Position numbers and translations under genes: made by a program. Shown in pieces: positions 54,395 through 63,576 of a DNA stretch of 64,000 nt. The first letter of the stretch is position 1; each line of letters starts with the position of its first letter. The DNA lies in contig NC_013501.1 of the NCBI RefSeq assembly GCF_000024845.1, forward strand, positions 1,306,001 through 1,370,000, in the 5' to 3' direction. The notes below the pieces were generated by a model. That model worked only from the letters and a program-made list of their open reading frames with translations, did not search any database and was not told the DNA's origin. Source of the DNA: Rhodothermus marinus DSM 4252 (GTDB lineage Bacteria; Bacteroidota; Rhodothermia; Rhodothermales; Rhodothermaceae).

Positions 54395-55153
54395 ATGAAA
54401 ATCGATCTCACGGGCAAACGCGCACTGGTAACCGGAGCCGGTCGTGACATCGGCCGCGCCATTGCCGAAGCACTGGCACGTTGTGGTGCCGCCGTAGCGG
54501 TGAACTACCGGGCTTCGAAAGATCAGGCGGAGGAGGTGGTGCAGGCCATTCGCGCCGAGGGCGGCACGGCCATCGCCGTGCAGGCCGATGTCACCCGGGC
54601 CGACGAGGTGGAGCGCATGATCCAGGAAGTGGTGCAACAGCTCGGCGGCAACCTGGATATTCTGGTCAACAACGCGGGCGGCCTTGTGCAGCGTTCGGCC
54701 ATTGCGGATATGCCCGAGGAGTTGTGGGATCAGGTGATGAACGTCAACCTGAAGAGCGTTTTTCTGGTAACGAAGGCCGCGCTGAAGCATTTCAACGACG
54801 GAGGCGCCATCGTCAACGTCTCGTCGCTGGCGGCGCGCAACGGAGGCGGAAACGGCGCCGTGGCCTACGCCGCGGCAAAAGGCGGGGTGCTGACCTTCAC
54901 GCGCGGGCTGGCGAAAGAACTTGCTCCACGGAAAATCCGGGTCAACTGTGTTTCGCCCGGGCTGATCAACACCACCTTCCACGACCGCTTTACGCCCCCA
55001 GAGGCGCGTCAGCGTACCGCCAGCGCGACGCCGCTGGGCCGTGAGGGCGAGGCCTCTGAGGTGGCCGCCGGTGTCGTCTTCCTGGCGTCCGATCTGGCCT
55101 CTTACATCAACGGCGAATCCCTGGAAATCAACGGTGGCCTCTATTTTGTCTGA
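54395..55153 (+). CDS. SDR-family oxidoreductase, probable DEH reductase
   Basis: 252-aa classical short-chain dehydrogenase. Cofactor motif TGAGRDIG at residues 13-20, NNAG block, Ser in NVSSLAA (about 144), Tyr158 and Lys162 in AYAAAKGG. In alginate loci of Bacteroidota an SDR in this place reduces 4-deoxy-L-erythro-5-hexoseulose uronate (DEH) to KDG; that assignment is by context. General resemblance to 3-oxoacyl-ACP reductase (FabG) is a family trait and does not fit the locus. The cupin gene follows after 16 bases. Confidence 0.82.
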   Translation: MKIDLTGKRALVTGAGRDIGRAIAEALARCGAAVAVNYRASKDQAEEVVQAIRAEGGTAIAVQADVTRADEVERMIQEVVQQLGGNLDILVNNAGGLVQRSAIADMPEELWDQVMNVNLKSVFLVTKAALKHFNDGGAIVNVSSLAARNGGGNGAVAYAAAKGGVLTFTRGLAKELAPRKIRVNCVSPGLINTTFHDRFTPPEARQRTASATPLGREGEASEVAAGVVFLASDLASYINGESLEINGGLYFV

Positions 55154-55169
55154 GCCAGCCCGCTCTGCC

Positions 55170-55535
55170 ATGGAGATGACGACAAAAAATCAATCGAAAC
55201 GGTTTGTTTTCAGTCAGGAAGTGGCCTGGGAGGATCTGGGCGGGGGCATCCGGCGCCAGATTCTCGGCTACGACGAGCACCTGATGCTGGTGCGGGTGCT
55301 TTTCGAAAAAGGCGCGGTGGGGGTGGTGCATCACCATCCCCATCGTCAGACCACCTACGTGGAGTCCGGCGTGTTCCGGGTGCGCATCGGCGATGAAGAG
55401 GCCATCCTGAGGGCGGGCGATGGGTTTTTCGTGCCGCCCGATGTGCCGCACGGTGCCGAGGCGCTGGAAGCGGGCAGCCTGATTGACGTGTTCGCACCGG
55501 CACGCCGATCTTTTCTGGGCCTTGACGAGGATTGA
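55170..55535 (+). CDS. kdgF: KdgF-like cupin, uronate linearisation
   Basis: 121-aa single-domain cupin. The metal-binding motif VVHHHPHRQTTYVESGVF gives His54-56, His58 and Gln60, and PPDVPHGAEA gives His94. KdgF proteins speed the opening of 4,5-unsaturated monouronates to DEH (DKI from pectin), between the exolytic lyase and the DEH reductase; both lie next to this gene. ATG 55170 gives MEMTTKNQSK; the frame continues upstream to 55041 only as overlap with the SDR. It ends seven bases before the next lyase gene. Confidence 0.85.
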   Translation: MEMTTKNQSKRFVFSQEVAWEDLGGGIRRQILGYDEHLMLVRVLFEKGAVGVVHHHPHRQTTYVESGVFRVRIGDEEAILRAGDGFFVPPDVPHGAEALEAGSLIDVFAPARRSFLGLDED

Positions 55536-55542
55536 CAGGTTC

Positions 55543-58215
55543 ATGGGGACGCCTCACCTGCAGCCTGGCAGTGCGGAAAGACGCAGGCGCTTTCCGCCGG
55601 GTATGCTGGCGCTGGCGGCGTGGCTGCTCGTCGGCTCCGTCGCCAGCGCCCAGAACCCTTATGAGACTTACACGGGCTTTACGGTCCCGACCGAAGCCGT
55701 CCTTCCGGACAGCGAAGTGCATCCCTCGCTGTGGTTTTCGGCCGAAGAGCTTGCCACGATCCGGGCTCGCTGGCAGGACCCGGCTTACGCCGAGCTGGTG
55801 GACGAAATCAAACGGGACATCCGGGACTTCAAAAATCGCAACCCTGAATCCACCGAGCCCGGCGAACGGGCACGGATGGCCAAGACGCTGGCCTTCGCCT
55901 GGCTGATGGAAAACGATGTCGTGGCGCTGGTAAAAGCGCTTGCAACGCTGGAGGTGGCCTACGACAACGTACCCCAGACGTACGATTCAGGCGTGTTCGA
56001 TGGCGAATACGACGAGATCTACCGGGCCACGTGGTTGCAGAACTACTGCGCCGCCTACGACTGGCTGTACGACCAGCTCGGGTCCCAGCTGGAGGCCGAA
56101 TTACGCGCCAAACTGGTGGCCGAGGCGCAACTGCTCTACACCTACATGAACCAGTACGCGCCAAGGCCGCACAACCACCGGTCCAAGCCGGCCTATGCGC
56201 TCGGGACGGCGGCGCTGACACTGTCGAGCCATCCGAATGCGGCGCAGTGGCTCTCGTTTGCGCTCGACCGGCAGAACAGCGTGACGAAGTACATGTTCAG
56301 CCACGAGGGCGTCTATCGAGAAGGGCCTCACTATTATGTCTTCACGCTGGTCAACGCGATTCCTTTTCTCTGGCATTACCTGCACGTGTCGGGTGTGAAC
56401 CTTTTCCCGTACTATCAGCCGGCCTTCGAATGGCCCATCCGTATCCGAAACAGCCGAGGGTGGATGCCCAACATCGAAGACGGCTTCATGAAGCCCGCCC
56501 CCACGCATGCCGTGGCCGCAGCCTATCGCGACACGCCGACCCTGCTGCACAGCAGCGCCCCGCTGGCCGAAATTCTACAGTGGAACTGGCAGACCACCCG
56601 CTTTTTCACGCAGAACTACACCGGCGCCACGAACGACGTCACCTGGGAGATCGACGTGCTGCTCTCCTGGGACGCGAGTATTCCGGCAACGCCTCCGGAC
56701 GTCTCGCCGACGCAGGTGTTGCAGAGCGGGCAGGTGGCCTTTCGCAATGCCTGGAGCGATGTAGGGGAGTCGTCGCGCTATCTACTGTTCCATGGCGTGG
56801 CCTCGGCCGACAACCACGACCACCCTGATCATCTCTCGTACGTGGTGGATGCGGCCAACACGACGCTGGCCGTGGATGCCGGTTACGGGCCGGAGGGCTC
56901 CAGCGACGACCGGCGTAGCTGGTACACGTCGCCTCAGGCCCACAACACGGTCACGGTCAACGGTTTCCCGCTGGTCGATTACAGCACGGCGCGGAACGAA
57001 GGTCCACGTCTGCGGCACGCGCTCGACACGCCGTTTTACGACTTCGCCGAAATGCAGGCCCGCAGCCAGGGCGTGGCCGGCGGCGCCGAAGTACGGCGCG
57101 GCATTGCGTTTCCTGAAGAACGTTTCTGGGTGGTGTACGACCTGGGCTCCTCGGACAACGAGGCCAGCTACCAGGTGCACCTGCACGGGCGGGGGACGTT
57201 TGCGCGCAACGGTTCATGGCTGACCTGGACCGCCCAGCCTGACACCTACGGCGAGGGCGCCCGCCTGCATGCGGCGTTCGCCGGCAACCGCACGCTGACG
57301 ATTTCGGAGAACACCGGCTGGACGAGTCTCTACTGGGGGCATGAGGAGACGCAGACCTACGTTTCCGTGCGGCAGACGGCCACCGATCCGGTCTTTCTGC
57401 ACGTGCTCTATCCGACTCCGTTGAACGGAACGCCTCCGGCGCTGGTGGACCGGAGCGGCTCCGGCATCGTCAGTCTGGAGCTGACCGAAGACGCGGGCAT
57501 CACCAACGTGGCCGTGCAGCGAGATCAGGTGCTGCGAACGGCCGGTCCGCTGGCGACCGACGCGATTTTTGCCTGGACCCGGCGCGTGCAGGGGAACATC
57601 GTGCAGTTCGCTCTGACCGAAGGGCGAGAACTCCGGTGGGAAGGGCGCCTGCTGCTTTCGGCCAGCGACACGCTGACGGTGGCCGTCGATCGCTCCAATC
57701 CGTCGCGTCAGTTGCTGTATGTGGAGCCGTTCACCGGACAGGCCGAGTTGACGCTTCGGCTGCTGCCCGACACGGCCACGCCGCTTTCCGTCACGCTCGA
57801 CGGACAGCCGCTGGCCTTCGAGACGCCGGAGCAGGGCACGGTGCGCTTCCAGCTCAGCGGCGATCGGCTCGGAGCCGGCAGCGTCATTGTGGTAACAACG
57901 AACGTGACCTCGGCCGCCGAGCCCCATGAGGCGGCCACCGCAGGTTTCATGATAGAGGGACCCTATCCCAACCCCACGTCGGGGCCGATGCACCTTCGGC
58001 TTGTACTGGCCCGACCGGCGCATGTACGGGCGGTGCTGTACGACGTGCTGGGACGTCGCCTGGCGACGCTGTGGGATGGGGCGGTGGGAGCCGGACAGAC
58101 CGAATTGACCTGGGATGTGGGACGCCTGTTGCGACAGAAACTGACGCCAGGGCCCTATCTGATCGAGGTGGAGGCCGACGGCGCGCGCAGGGTAGTCCGG
58201 GGTCTGGCATTTTAG
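55543..58215 (+). CDS. Heparinase II/III-fold polysaccharide lyase with T9SS tail (possible PL39-type alginate lyase)
   Basis: 890-aa secreted protein. Signal segment MLALAAWLLVGSVASAQ ends near residue 38. The toroid domain has PRPHNHRSKPAYAL (Asn211, His212) and YREGPHYYVF (Tyr264/265). The beta-sandwich domain has ADNHDHPDHLSYVVDAANTT and SPQAHNTVTVNGF. This repeats the catalytic and zinc layout of PL17 without its detailed sequence, which suits PL39 or a related heparinase-type family. The tail (GPYPNPTSGPMHLRLV ... YLIEVEADG) is a T9SS sorting domain. It probably cuts polymeric alginate outside the cell. ATG 55543 was chosen because it follows the kdgF stop. Confidence 0.8.
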   Translation: MGTPHLQPGSAERRRRFPPGMLALAAWLLVGSVASAQNPYETYTGFTVPTEAVLPDSEVHPSLWFSAEELATIRARWQDPAYAELVDEIKRDIRDFKNRNPESTEPGERARMAKTLAFAWLMENDVVALVKALATLEVAYDNVPQTYDSGVFDGEYDEIYRATWLQNYCAAYDWLYDQLGSQLEAELRAKLVAEAQLLYTYMNQYAPRPHNHRSKPAYALGTAALTLSSHPNAAQWLSFALDRQNSVTKYMFSHEGVYREGPHYYVFTLVNAIPFLWHYLHVSGVNLFPYYQPAFEWPIRIRNSRGWMPNIEDGFMKPAPTHAVAAAYRDTPTLLHSSAPLAEILQWNWQTTRFFTQNYTGATNDVTWEIDVLLSWDASIPATPPDVSPTQVLQSGQVAFRNAWSDVGESSRYLLFHGVASADNHDHPDHLSYVVDAANTTLAVDAGYGPEGSSDDRRSWYTSPQAHNTVTVNGFPLVDYSTARNEGPRLRHALDTPFYDFAEMQARSQGVAGGAEVRRGIAFPEERFWVVYDLGSSDNEASYQVHLHGRGTFARNGSWLTWTAQPDTYGEGARLHAAFAGNRTLTISENTGWTSLYWGHEETQTYVSVRQTATDPVFLHVLYPTPLNGTPPALVDRSGSGIVSLELTEDAGITNVAVQRDQVLRTAGPLATDAIFAWTRRVQGNIVQFALTEGRELRWEGRLLLSASDTLTVAVDRSNPSRQLLYVEPFTGQAELTLRLLPDTATPLSVTLDGQPLAFETPEQGTVRFQLSGDRLGAGSVIVVTTNVTSAAEPHEAATAGFMIEGPYPNPTSGPMHLRLVLARPAHVRAVLYDVLGRRLATLWDGAVGAGQTELTWDVGRLLRQKLTPGPYLIEVEADGARRVVRGLAF

Positions 58216-58342
58216 CAGATAGACGCGAGGCAAAATTCCCGGGTGTCTGGCCGGCACGGGCAGAGACGGACGCGCCCGCATGGAGTGGTAATCCGTCTCC
58301 CCGTTGACTTTCTGTCGGAGTCGTCCAAGCAGGAGGTAAGCA

Positions 58343-59620
58343 ATGCGCAAAGTCAAAGGCCTTCGCTGGTGGATTATCAGCCTGATCGCGATTGCCACTG
58401 TCATTAACTACATCGACCGGGGTGCGCTTTCGATCCTCTGGCCCAACATCTCCGCCGATCTGGGGATGACCAAAGAGGATTATTCCCTGATCGCCATCAT
58501 GTTTACAATCGCCTATGCGATCAGTCAGACGCTCTCCGGGCGGCTGTACGACTGGGTCGGCACGCGCCTCGGCTTTGTCATTTCGATCACGGTCTGGTCG
58601 ATTTCCATTGCGCTCCATGCCATTGCGCGGAGCGTGACCAGCTTCAGCATCTTCCGATTTCTGCTCGGGCTGGGCGAGGCCGGCAACTGGCCCGGCGCCA
58701 CCAAGGCGGTGGCCGAGTGGTTTCCGATCAAAGACCGGGCGCTGGCGCAGGGCATTTTCAACGCCGGGGCCTCCATCGGGTCCATCATCTCGCCGCCGCT
58801 GATCGCCTTCCTGTACCTGTGGCTGGGCTGGCAGGCGACCTTTGTGGTGCTGGGCGGACTGGGTCTGCTCTGGCTCATTCCCTGGGTGATCGTCTACAAG
58901 GCGCTTCCAGACCGCCATCCCTGGCTGACCGAGGAGGAGCGTCAGTACATTCTGAGCGGACAGAAAATCGAAGGTGCCGAGGCGGAGGATGAACGGGTGC
59001 CTGGCTTTTGGGAACTTCTCTCGTACAAACAGACCTGGTCGGTGCTCGTGTCCCGCTTTTTCCTGGACCCGATCTGGTGGCTTTTCGTGTTCTGGCTGCC
59101 CATCTACCTGCACGACCGGTTTGGCTTCGACATCCAGCAGATCGGCCTTTCAGCATGGGTGCCGTACGTGGGAGCGGCCGCCGGGGCGCTGTTTGGCGGC
59201 TGGTATGCCGGTTTCCTGATGCGTCGGGGCTGGACGGTGGACAAGGCCCGCAAATGGGCCATCACGCTCGGCGGGCTGATCATGCTGCCCGGGTTGCTGC
59301 TCACCTCGATTGCAGCCCATCCCGTCGTGGCTGTCCTGTTGATCGCCGTGGTGCTGTTCGGATTCCAGGTTTCCATCGGCAACATCCAGACGTTGCCCAG
59401 CGACTTCTATTCCGGAAAGGCCGTCGGGTCGGTGGCCGGTATGGGCGGGACCACGGCTGCGCTCGGGGTGATCATAACAACCTGGCTGGTTCCCAAGCTG
59501 GTGGTGGCCAGTTACGTACCGTTTTTCCTGATGGGTGCCATGCTGGTACCGCTGGGTGTGCTCTCTGTGTACGTGCTGGGTGGCCGCATTCGGCGTGTAC
59601 CACTGCGTCGGCGGCCCTGA
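58343..59620 (+). CDS. MFS transporter, hexuronate (ExuT-like) type
   Basis: 425-aa inner-membrane transporter with about twelve hydrophobic segments. Family marks are VINYIDRGALSILWPNI in helix 1, GRLYDWVGTRLG between helices 2 and 3 and GLGEAGNWPGATKAVAEWF in helix 4, all typical of the anion:cation symporter/ExuT group. In this locus it should import unsaturated monouronate or DEH from the periplasm into the cytoplasm. The ribosome site AGGAGGT (58331-58337) is strong. The 127 bases between it and the lyase show no gene. Confidence 0.88.
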   Translation: MRKVKGLRWWIISLIAIATVINYIDRGALSILWPNISADLGMTKEDYSLIAIMFTIAYAISQTLSGRLYDWVGTRLGFVISITVWSISIALHAIARSVTSFSIFRFLLGLGEAGNWPGATKAVAEWFPIKDRALAQGIFNAGASIGSIISPPLIAFLYLWLGWQATFVVLGGLGLLWLIPWVIVYKALPDRHPWLTEEERQYILSGQKIEGAEAEDERVPGFWELLSYKQTWSVLVSRFFLDPIWWLFVFWLPIYLHDRFGFDIQQIGLSAWVPYVGAAAGALFGGWYAGFLMRRGWTVDKARKWAITLGGLIMLPGLLLTSIAAHPVVAVLLIAVVLFGFQVSIGNIQTLPSDFYSGKAVGSVAGMGGTTAALGVIITTWLVPKLVVASYVPFFLMGAMLVPLGVLSVYVLGGRIRRVPLRRRP

Positions 59621-59799
59621 ACTCTGAAAGCGCACCTCCAGGTGTGCGGTAGCTGCGGAGCCTGGGAGTCTTCAATGCGCCTGGTGAAAAGTGTGGGCGG
59701 TCGGCCGGGTTGGACTCAAACCATTGCGCTACGTGCATCTTTGCGGCGCCGCTGTTATTATTGGACCGGATTATCGGTTCGTCTGTTTGATTTTGATCA
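59621..59799. other. Gene-free spacer with a small hairpin
   Basis: GCGCACCT CC AGGTGTGC at 59630-59647 forms a 7-of-8-pair hairpin just after the transporter stop, but no T-run follows, so I do not call it a terminator. Nothing else is recognised; a tRNA fold was looked for and not found. Confidence 0.35.
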
Positions 59800-62643
59800 A
59801 TGCGCCGCGCCGCGCTGCTTTTTGCTCTGTTCTGGGGCGTTGTCGAAGGCGCCCATGCCCAGTGGTATGGCGTGACCTATCGGCCGCCCGGCGTGCACTA
59901 CCGGGTGCTGCGCAGCCCGCACTTTGAGCTGATCTACCAGCAGGGACGTGAGGCCGAAGCGTGCGCGGCGGCCGCGCTGCTCGAAGCGCACTACGACAGC
60001 GTGCAGGCCCTGGTGGGGCTGCGCCACGACTTCCGGATGCCGGTGATCGTCAACGACTACCGGGATCAGGGTAACGGCTTCGTATCGGCGCTGCCGTTTC
60101 GACAGGAACTCGACGTGGCGCGGTTGCGCGGGCTGGCCGTGGCGCCCACGGCGCACTCCTGGCTGCATGCGGTGGTGCCACATGAGCTGGTTCACGCCGC
60201 CCATGCCGAACTGAATGCCGGGCTCGGTATCGGGTGGGGACTGCGGCTGCTGGGGCCTGACTGGAGCCGTCTGCTCAACCTGTGGGCGCCGGCCGGCTTT
60301 GCGGAGGGCGTGGCCGTCTTTTACGAAAGTCGCATCGAGGGAGGGGCCGGCCGTCTGCACTTCCCATTTTTCAACATGGAGTTCCGGGCGGCCATGGCTT
60401 CCGACCATCCCTGGCGGCTGGCGCAGTTGCTGGAAGCCTCGACCTACACCTGGCCCTTCGATCGCCACTACAACGGCGGCGGACACCTGCATCAGTACCT
60501 GGTCGAGAACGGAAAGCCCGACTTTTTCCGGCGCACGACGCGCTGGTTCCATCGCATGCCGCTGACGGGTTTCGGCGTGGCTTTCTGGTACGGCACGCGA
60601 CAGTTTCCGGCCACGCTGGGCCGGCGTTTTCGTCGGGAGGCCCGGGCGCAGGTAATGGCCGATCTGAAGCGCCGCGCTCCGTTCACCGAGGTGCAGGTGG
60701 TGCGCTCCGAGCGCGGATTGATCCTGCGCCGGCCCTACTGGCTCGACGACCGCACGCTGGTGGTCTACGGCTTCGGCTATCGGGAACGGCCCGGTTACTA
60801 CCGGATCGATGCCAAAACGGGCCGCATGACGCGCCTGCGCACCTTCGCCACCACGGAGGACTATCTGTATGCGCCGACCGCCGACCGACAGGCATTGCTG
60901 GTGGCCCGCTACGTGCCCGATCCGCTGCTCTCAGGACGGCTTTCGGCCGAGGTCTACCGGATGGATCTGAATGGAAAGGTGCAGCGCCTGACCCGTGGCG
61001 GGCGTGTCTACGCGCCGGTGGAGGCGCCGGACGGTAGCATCTGGGCGCTTCAGAACGACGGCTTCTACAACCGCTGGGTGCGGATCGGGGCGGATGGCAG
61101 CATTACACCGGTGGCCGCCTTCAAGGAGGTCTTTTTCGTGCAACTGGCGCCCGCGCCACAGGGGGATCGAGTGGCCGTGCTGCTGAACCGGCACGGTCGT
61201 CAGGGATTGTTCGAAGCCCGGATCGGGCCGGACAGCCGCGTAACGCTACGGCCCTGGCTGGCCTTTCGCCAGGGTGCCATCTACGACGTGAGCTGGAGCG
61301 CCGACGGCCAATGGCTGCTCTTTACGGCCGATCCCGACAGTGTGCCGAACATCTACGCGCTGGAGGTGGCAAGCGGCCGCGTGCGACGGCTGACGAACGT
61401 GGCCTTCGGAGCCCTGGAGCCGGCCCTGTCGCCCGACGGCCGGCACCTGGCTTTCATTCACTACCGGCACGAGCGCTACGAGCTGGTGCGCATTCCCTTC
61501 CGGCTCGAGGCGGCGCCCGAAGTGCCTTCGACGGAGCTGGCATCGTTCTCGCTGCAGGCTGTGGCCGCACACGAAGCCGATCCGGTGGCGTTCGACGGGC
61601 CACCACGCCCTTACCGCCCCTGGCGCTATCTATGGCGGCCACGTCTGACCTATCTGGTGGGCGATCTTCCGCAGGGCGACCCGGATGGCTTTGGCGAGGG
61701 GCTGGGATGGGCACTCGGACTGGGCCTGGAGGGCACCGATCCGCTTCAGCGCTGGGTGTACATGGCGCACGGCTTCTACCGACAGGATCGGCTCTGGGGT
61801 AGCCTGTGGCTGAGCTACGGCGGCTGGCCCTTCCGGCTTGGACTGTTCCTGTACGACCTGCCTGCTTCGGCCCTGGTGCGCTTCAGCAACGGTGCGATTC
61901 GTCGTGTCGGGCGCGAGCGACGCGGGGTGGCCTTCAGTGCCAATCTGCCCGTGCTGCTGGAGTCGAACGTATACAGCTCGTGGCTGCTGCTGACGCTGAT
62001 CGGTCGTAGCGAGCAGGAACGCTACTTCTGGCACCGCCAGCCCGATCATCCCACACTGCTGAGCGACACGCGACAGACGGTGGAACCCATCGTGACGGTG
62101 GCCTACCGGCTGCAGCAGAACCTGCGCGACCTGATGCCCAACCAGGGATTGAGCTGGACGACCCGGGCGCTCTGGGACCTGCGACGCACGACGCTGGCCC
62201 GGCGCGAAGCCTACCGGTCCAGTCTGCATGTGTACCTGCCGCTGCTGGCCCGCTACAACGTGGGACTTCGGCTCGAGGCCGGGCTGCTCTGGCAGAACCG
62301 GGGCGACGTGCTCGACCTGACCACGTTCCTGCCGCGCGGCTGGGAAGACGCCTTCCTGGGGCACGGCACGTTCGGACGGCTGGGCACGCTGGCGCTCGTG
62401 CCCGTGAAGTTCATCGACAGTGGCCTGGTGATCCTGCCGCTCTACGTCGAGGCGCTGTACCTGTACGGCTTTGCCGAGACGGTTCGTATTCTTGACGGCG
62501 AAGTGATAGGGCCACGTGATCTCAGCGCGGTGGGTGGTGGGGTCGGGGTGCAGTTCCGGCTCCTTTCGCATCTACGGTTGGATCTGCGGGCCGGCATGGC
62601 CTATCGCCTGCGCGACGGAAAGTGGCAGACCGTCTGGCGTTGA
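59800..62643 (+). CDS. Exported protein with HExxH metalloprotease-like domain, beta-propeller and C-terminal barrel
   Basis: 947-aa exported protein. Signal peptide to about residue 20 (GAHAQ). A peptidase MA-like domain has PHELVHAAHAE (His128, Glu129, His132) and, 37 residues on, GFAEGVAVFYES with Glu169 as the likely third zinc ligand (gluzincin pattern). Residues about 290-560 contain TolB/PD40-like propeller repeats (LFTADPDSVPNIYALEV, ALEPALSPDGRHLAFIHY). The last 320 residues have amphipathic strands ending in an aromatic-rich region typical of outer-membrane barrels. Substrate unknown. It seems unrelated to the alginate genes upstream. Confidence 0.7.
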   Translation: MRRAALLFALFWGVVEGAHAQWYGVTYRPPGVHYRVLRSPHFELIYQQGREAEACAAAALLEAHYDSVQALVGLRHDFRMPVIVNDYRDQGNGFVSALPFRQELDVARLRGLAVAPTAHSWLHAVVPHELVHAAHAELNAGLGIGWGLRLLGPDWSRLLNLWAPAGFAEGVAVFYESRIEGGAGRLHFPFFNMEFRAAMASDHPWRLAQLLEASTYTWPFDRHYNGGGHLHQYLVENGKPDFFRRTTRWFHRMPLTGFGVAFWYGTRQFPATLGRRFRREARAQVMADLKRRAPFTEVQVVRSERGLILRRPYWLDDRTLVVYGFGYRERPGYYRIDAKTGRMTRLRTFATTEDYLYAPTADRQALLVARYVPDPLLSGRLSAEVYRMDLNGKVQRLTRGGRVYAPVEAPDGSIWALQNDGFYNRWVRIGADGSITPVAAFKEVFFVQLAPAPQGDRVAVLLNRHGRQGLFEARIGPDSRVTLRPWLAFRQGAIYDVSWSADGQWLLFTADPDSVPNIYALEVASGRVRRLTNVAFGALEPALSPDGRHLAFIHYRHERYELVRIPFRLEAAPEVPSTELASFSLQAVAAHEADPVAFDGPPRPYRPWRYLWRPRLTYLVGDLPQGDPDGFGEGLGWALGLGLEGTDPLQRWVYMAHGFYRQDRLWGSLWLSYGGWPFRLGLFLYDLPASALVRFSNGAIRRVGRERRGVAFSANLPVLLESNVYSSWLLLTLIGRSEQERYFWHRQPDHPTLLSDTRQTVEPIVTVAYRLQQNLRDLMPNQGLSWTTRALWDLRRTTLARREAYRSSLHVYLPLLARYNVGLRLEAGLLWQNRGDVLDLTTFLPRGWEDAFLGHGTFGRLGTLALVPVKFIDSGLVILPLYVEALYLYGFAETVRILDGEVIGPRDLSAVGGGVGVQFRLLSHLRLDLRAGMAYRLRDGKWQTVWR

Positions 62644-62647
62644 GCGT

Positions 62648-63499
62648 TCAGCGTGTCGCCGAAGTATCGGCCAGCACCTCGGCAACGGCCGCCAGCACCT
62701 CGTCGGTCGTCCAGCGATTGCCCCGCCAGATGCGTCCGATGCGTCCGTCCGGCATCACGAGCGCCGTGGTCAGGTTGTGGATAATCTCACCGCCTTCGGT
62801 CTCGTAGTGTACCCCGAACTGCGCGGCCAGCCGGCGGATGGTGGTCGTGTCGCCCGTGGCAAAAATCCAGTGGCGGGTGTCGTCCGTGTAGTGCCGCGCG
62901 TAGCGTCGCAGGACCGAAGGCGTGTCGTAAGCCGGATCGAAGCTGATCGTGAGCAGGCGCGTGCGATCGCCAAAACGCGCTTTGAGCGGTTCCTGAAGCT
63001 GCTGGAAGCGGCGCGACATGAGCGGGCAGAAGTCGGGCACCGGGCAGCGCGTGTAGATGAACGTAAGCAGCAGGGCGCGGCCCTGCAGGTCGGACAGGCG
63101 GAGTTGCAGGCTGTCCTGCGTCAGCAGCGTGGCGTCGGGAAGCGGATCGCCTTCCTGCAACAGAGGCAGGCCCTGAAATGCAGGCGGCGCGCCGGCATCC
63201 AGGTTCAACCGGGTGCCCGGCGGCAGGCGCCGGATGTCGATGATCCAGGCGCTGTCGCGCGTCACGTGGAAAGTGAAGGCGATCTGGTCGCCCAGGGAAA
63301 GGCGGGACACGGCCGTTGTATCCGGCGTGCGAAATGGCATCGTCATGGCCGGCATGTAGCCGGGGATTTCTTCGTGCTGGATGAAAAGTGTGTGCGGGTC
63401 GTCGCCGAAGCCGACCACACGGCCACGCACTTCGTAGGTGCGGGAAAACCGACAGCCCGTCCAGAGCAGCAGGGCGGTAAGAAGCAGCAGGCGCGGCAT
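62648..63499 (-). CDS. SCO1/SenC-family copper protein with N-terminal CusF-like domain
   Basis: 283-aa envelope protein. The N-terminus ends in LWTGC16, a weak lipobox, so it is probably a lipoprotein. Residues 23-90 resemble the copper-binding CusF/DUF domain (GYMPAMTMPFRTPD, with Met-rich ligands). Residues 110-275 are the SCO thioredoxin-like fold with YTRCPVPDFCPLM (Cys152 and Cys158, five residues apart) and the copper-ligand His in EIIHNL near 245. It delivers copper to the CuA centre of cytochrome oxidase. The stop lies five bases from that of the convergent plus-strand gene. Confidence 0.88.
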   Translation of the reverse strand: MPRLLLLTALLLWTGCRFSRTYEVRGRVVGFGDDPHTLFIQHEEIPGYMPAMTMPFRTPDTTAVSRLSLGDQIAFTFHVTRDSAWIIDIRRLPPGTRLNLDAGAPPAFQGLPLLQEGDPLPDATLLTQDSLQLRLSDLQGRALLLTFIYTRCPVPDFCPLMSRRFQQLQEPLKARFGDRTRLLTISFDPAYDTPSVLRRYARHYTDDTRHWIFATGDTTTIRRLAAQFGVHYETEGGEIIHNLTTALVMPDGRIGRIWRGNRWTTDEVLAAVAEVLADTSATR

Positions 63500-63576
63500 G
63501 GCATCGGGAAGCGGTTCGTTCCGGGTACGTCCCGGATACGTCAGACCGGCACGGCGGATCTGCTTTTGCCAAAAAC

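Noticed and set aside
54395-55153. FabG (fatty-acid reductase) reading of the SDR
   Set aside because: The SDR motifs are generic. The position between PL17 and KdgF fits a DEH reductase far better.
59690-59760. tRNA-like stretch with GGTTGGACTCAAACC
   Set aside because: No acceptor stem, anticodon arm or T-loop could be fitted around it.
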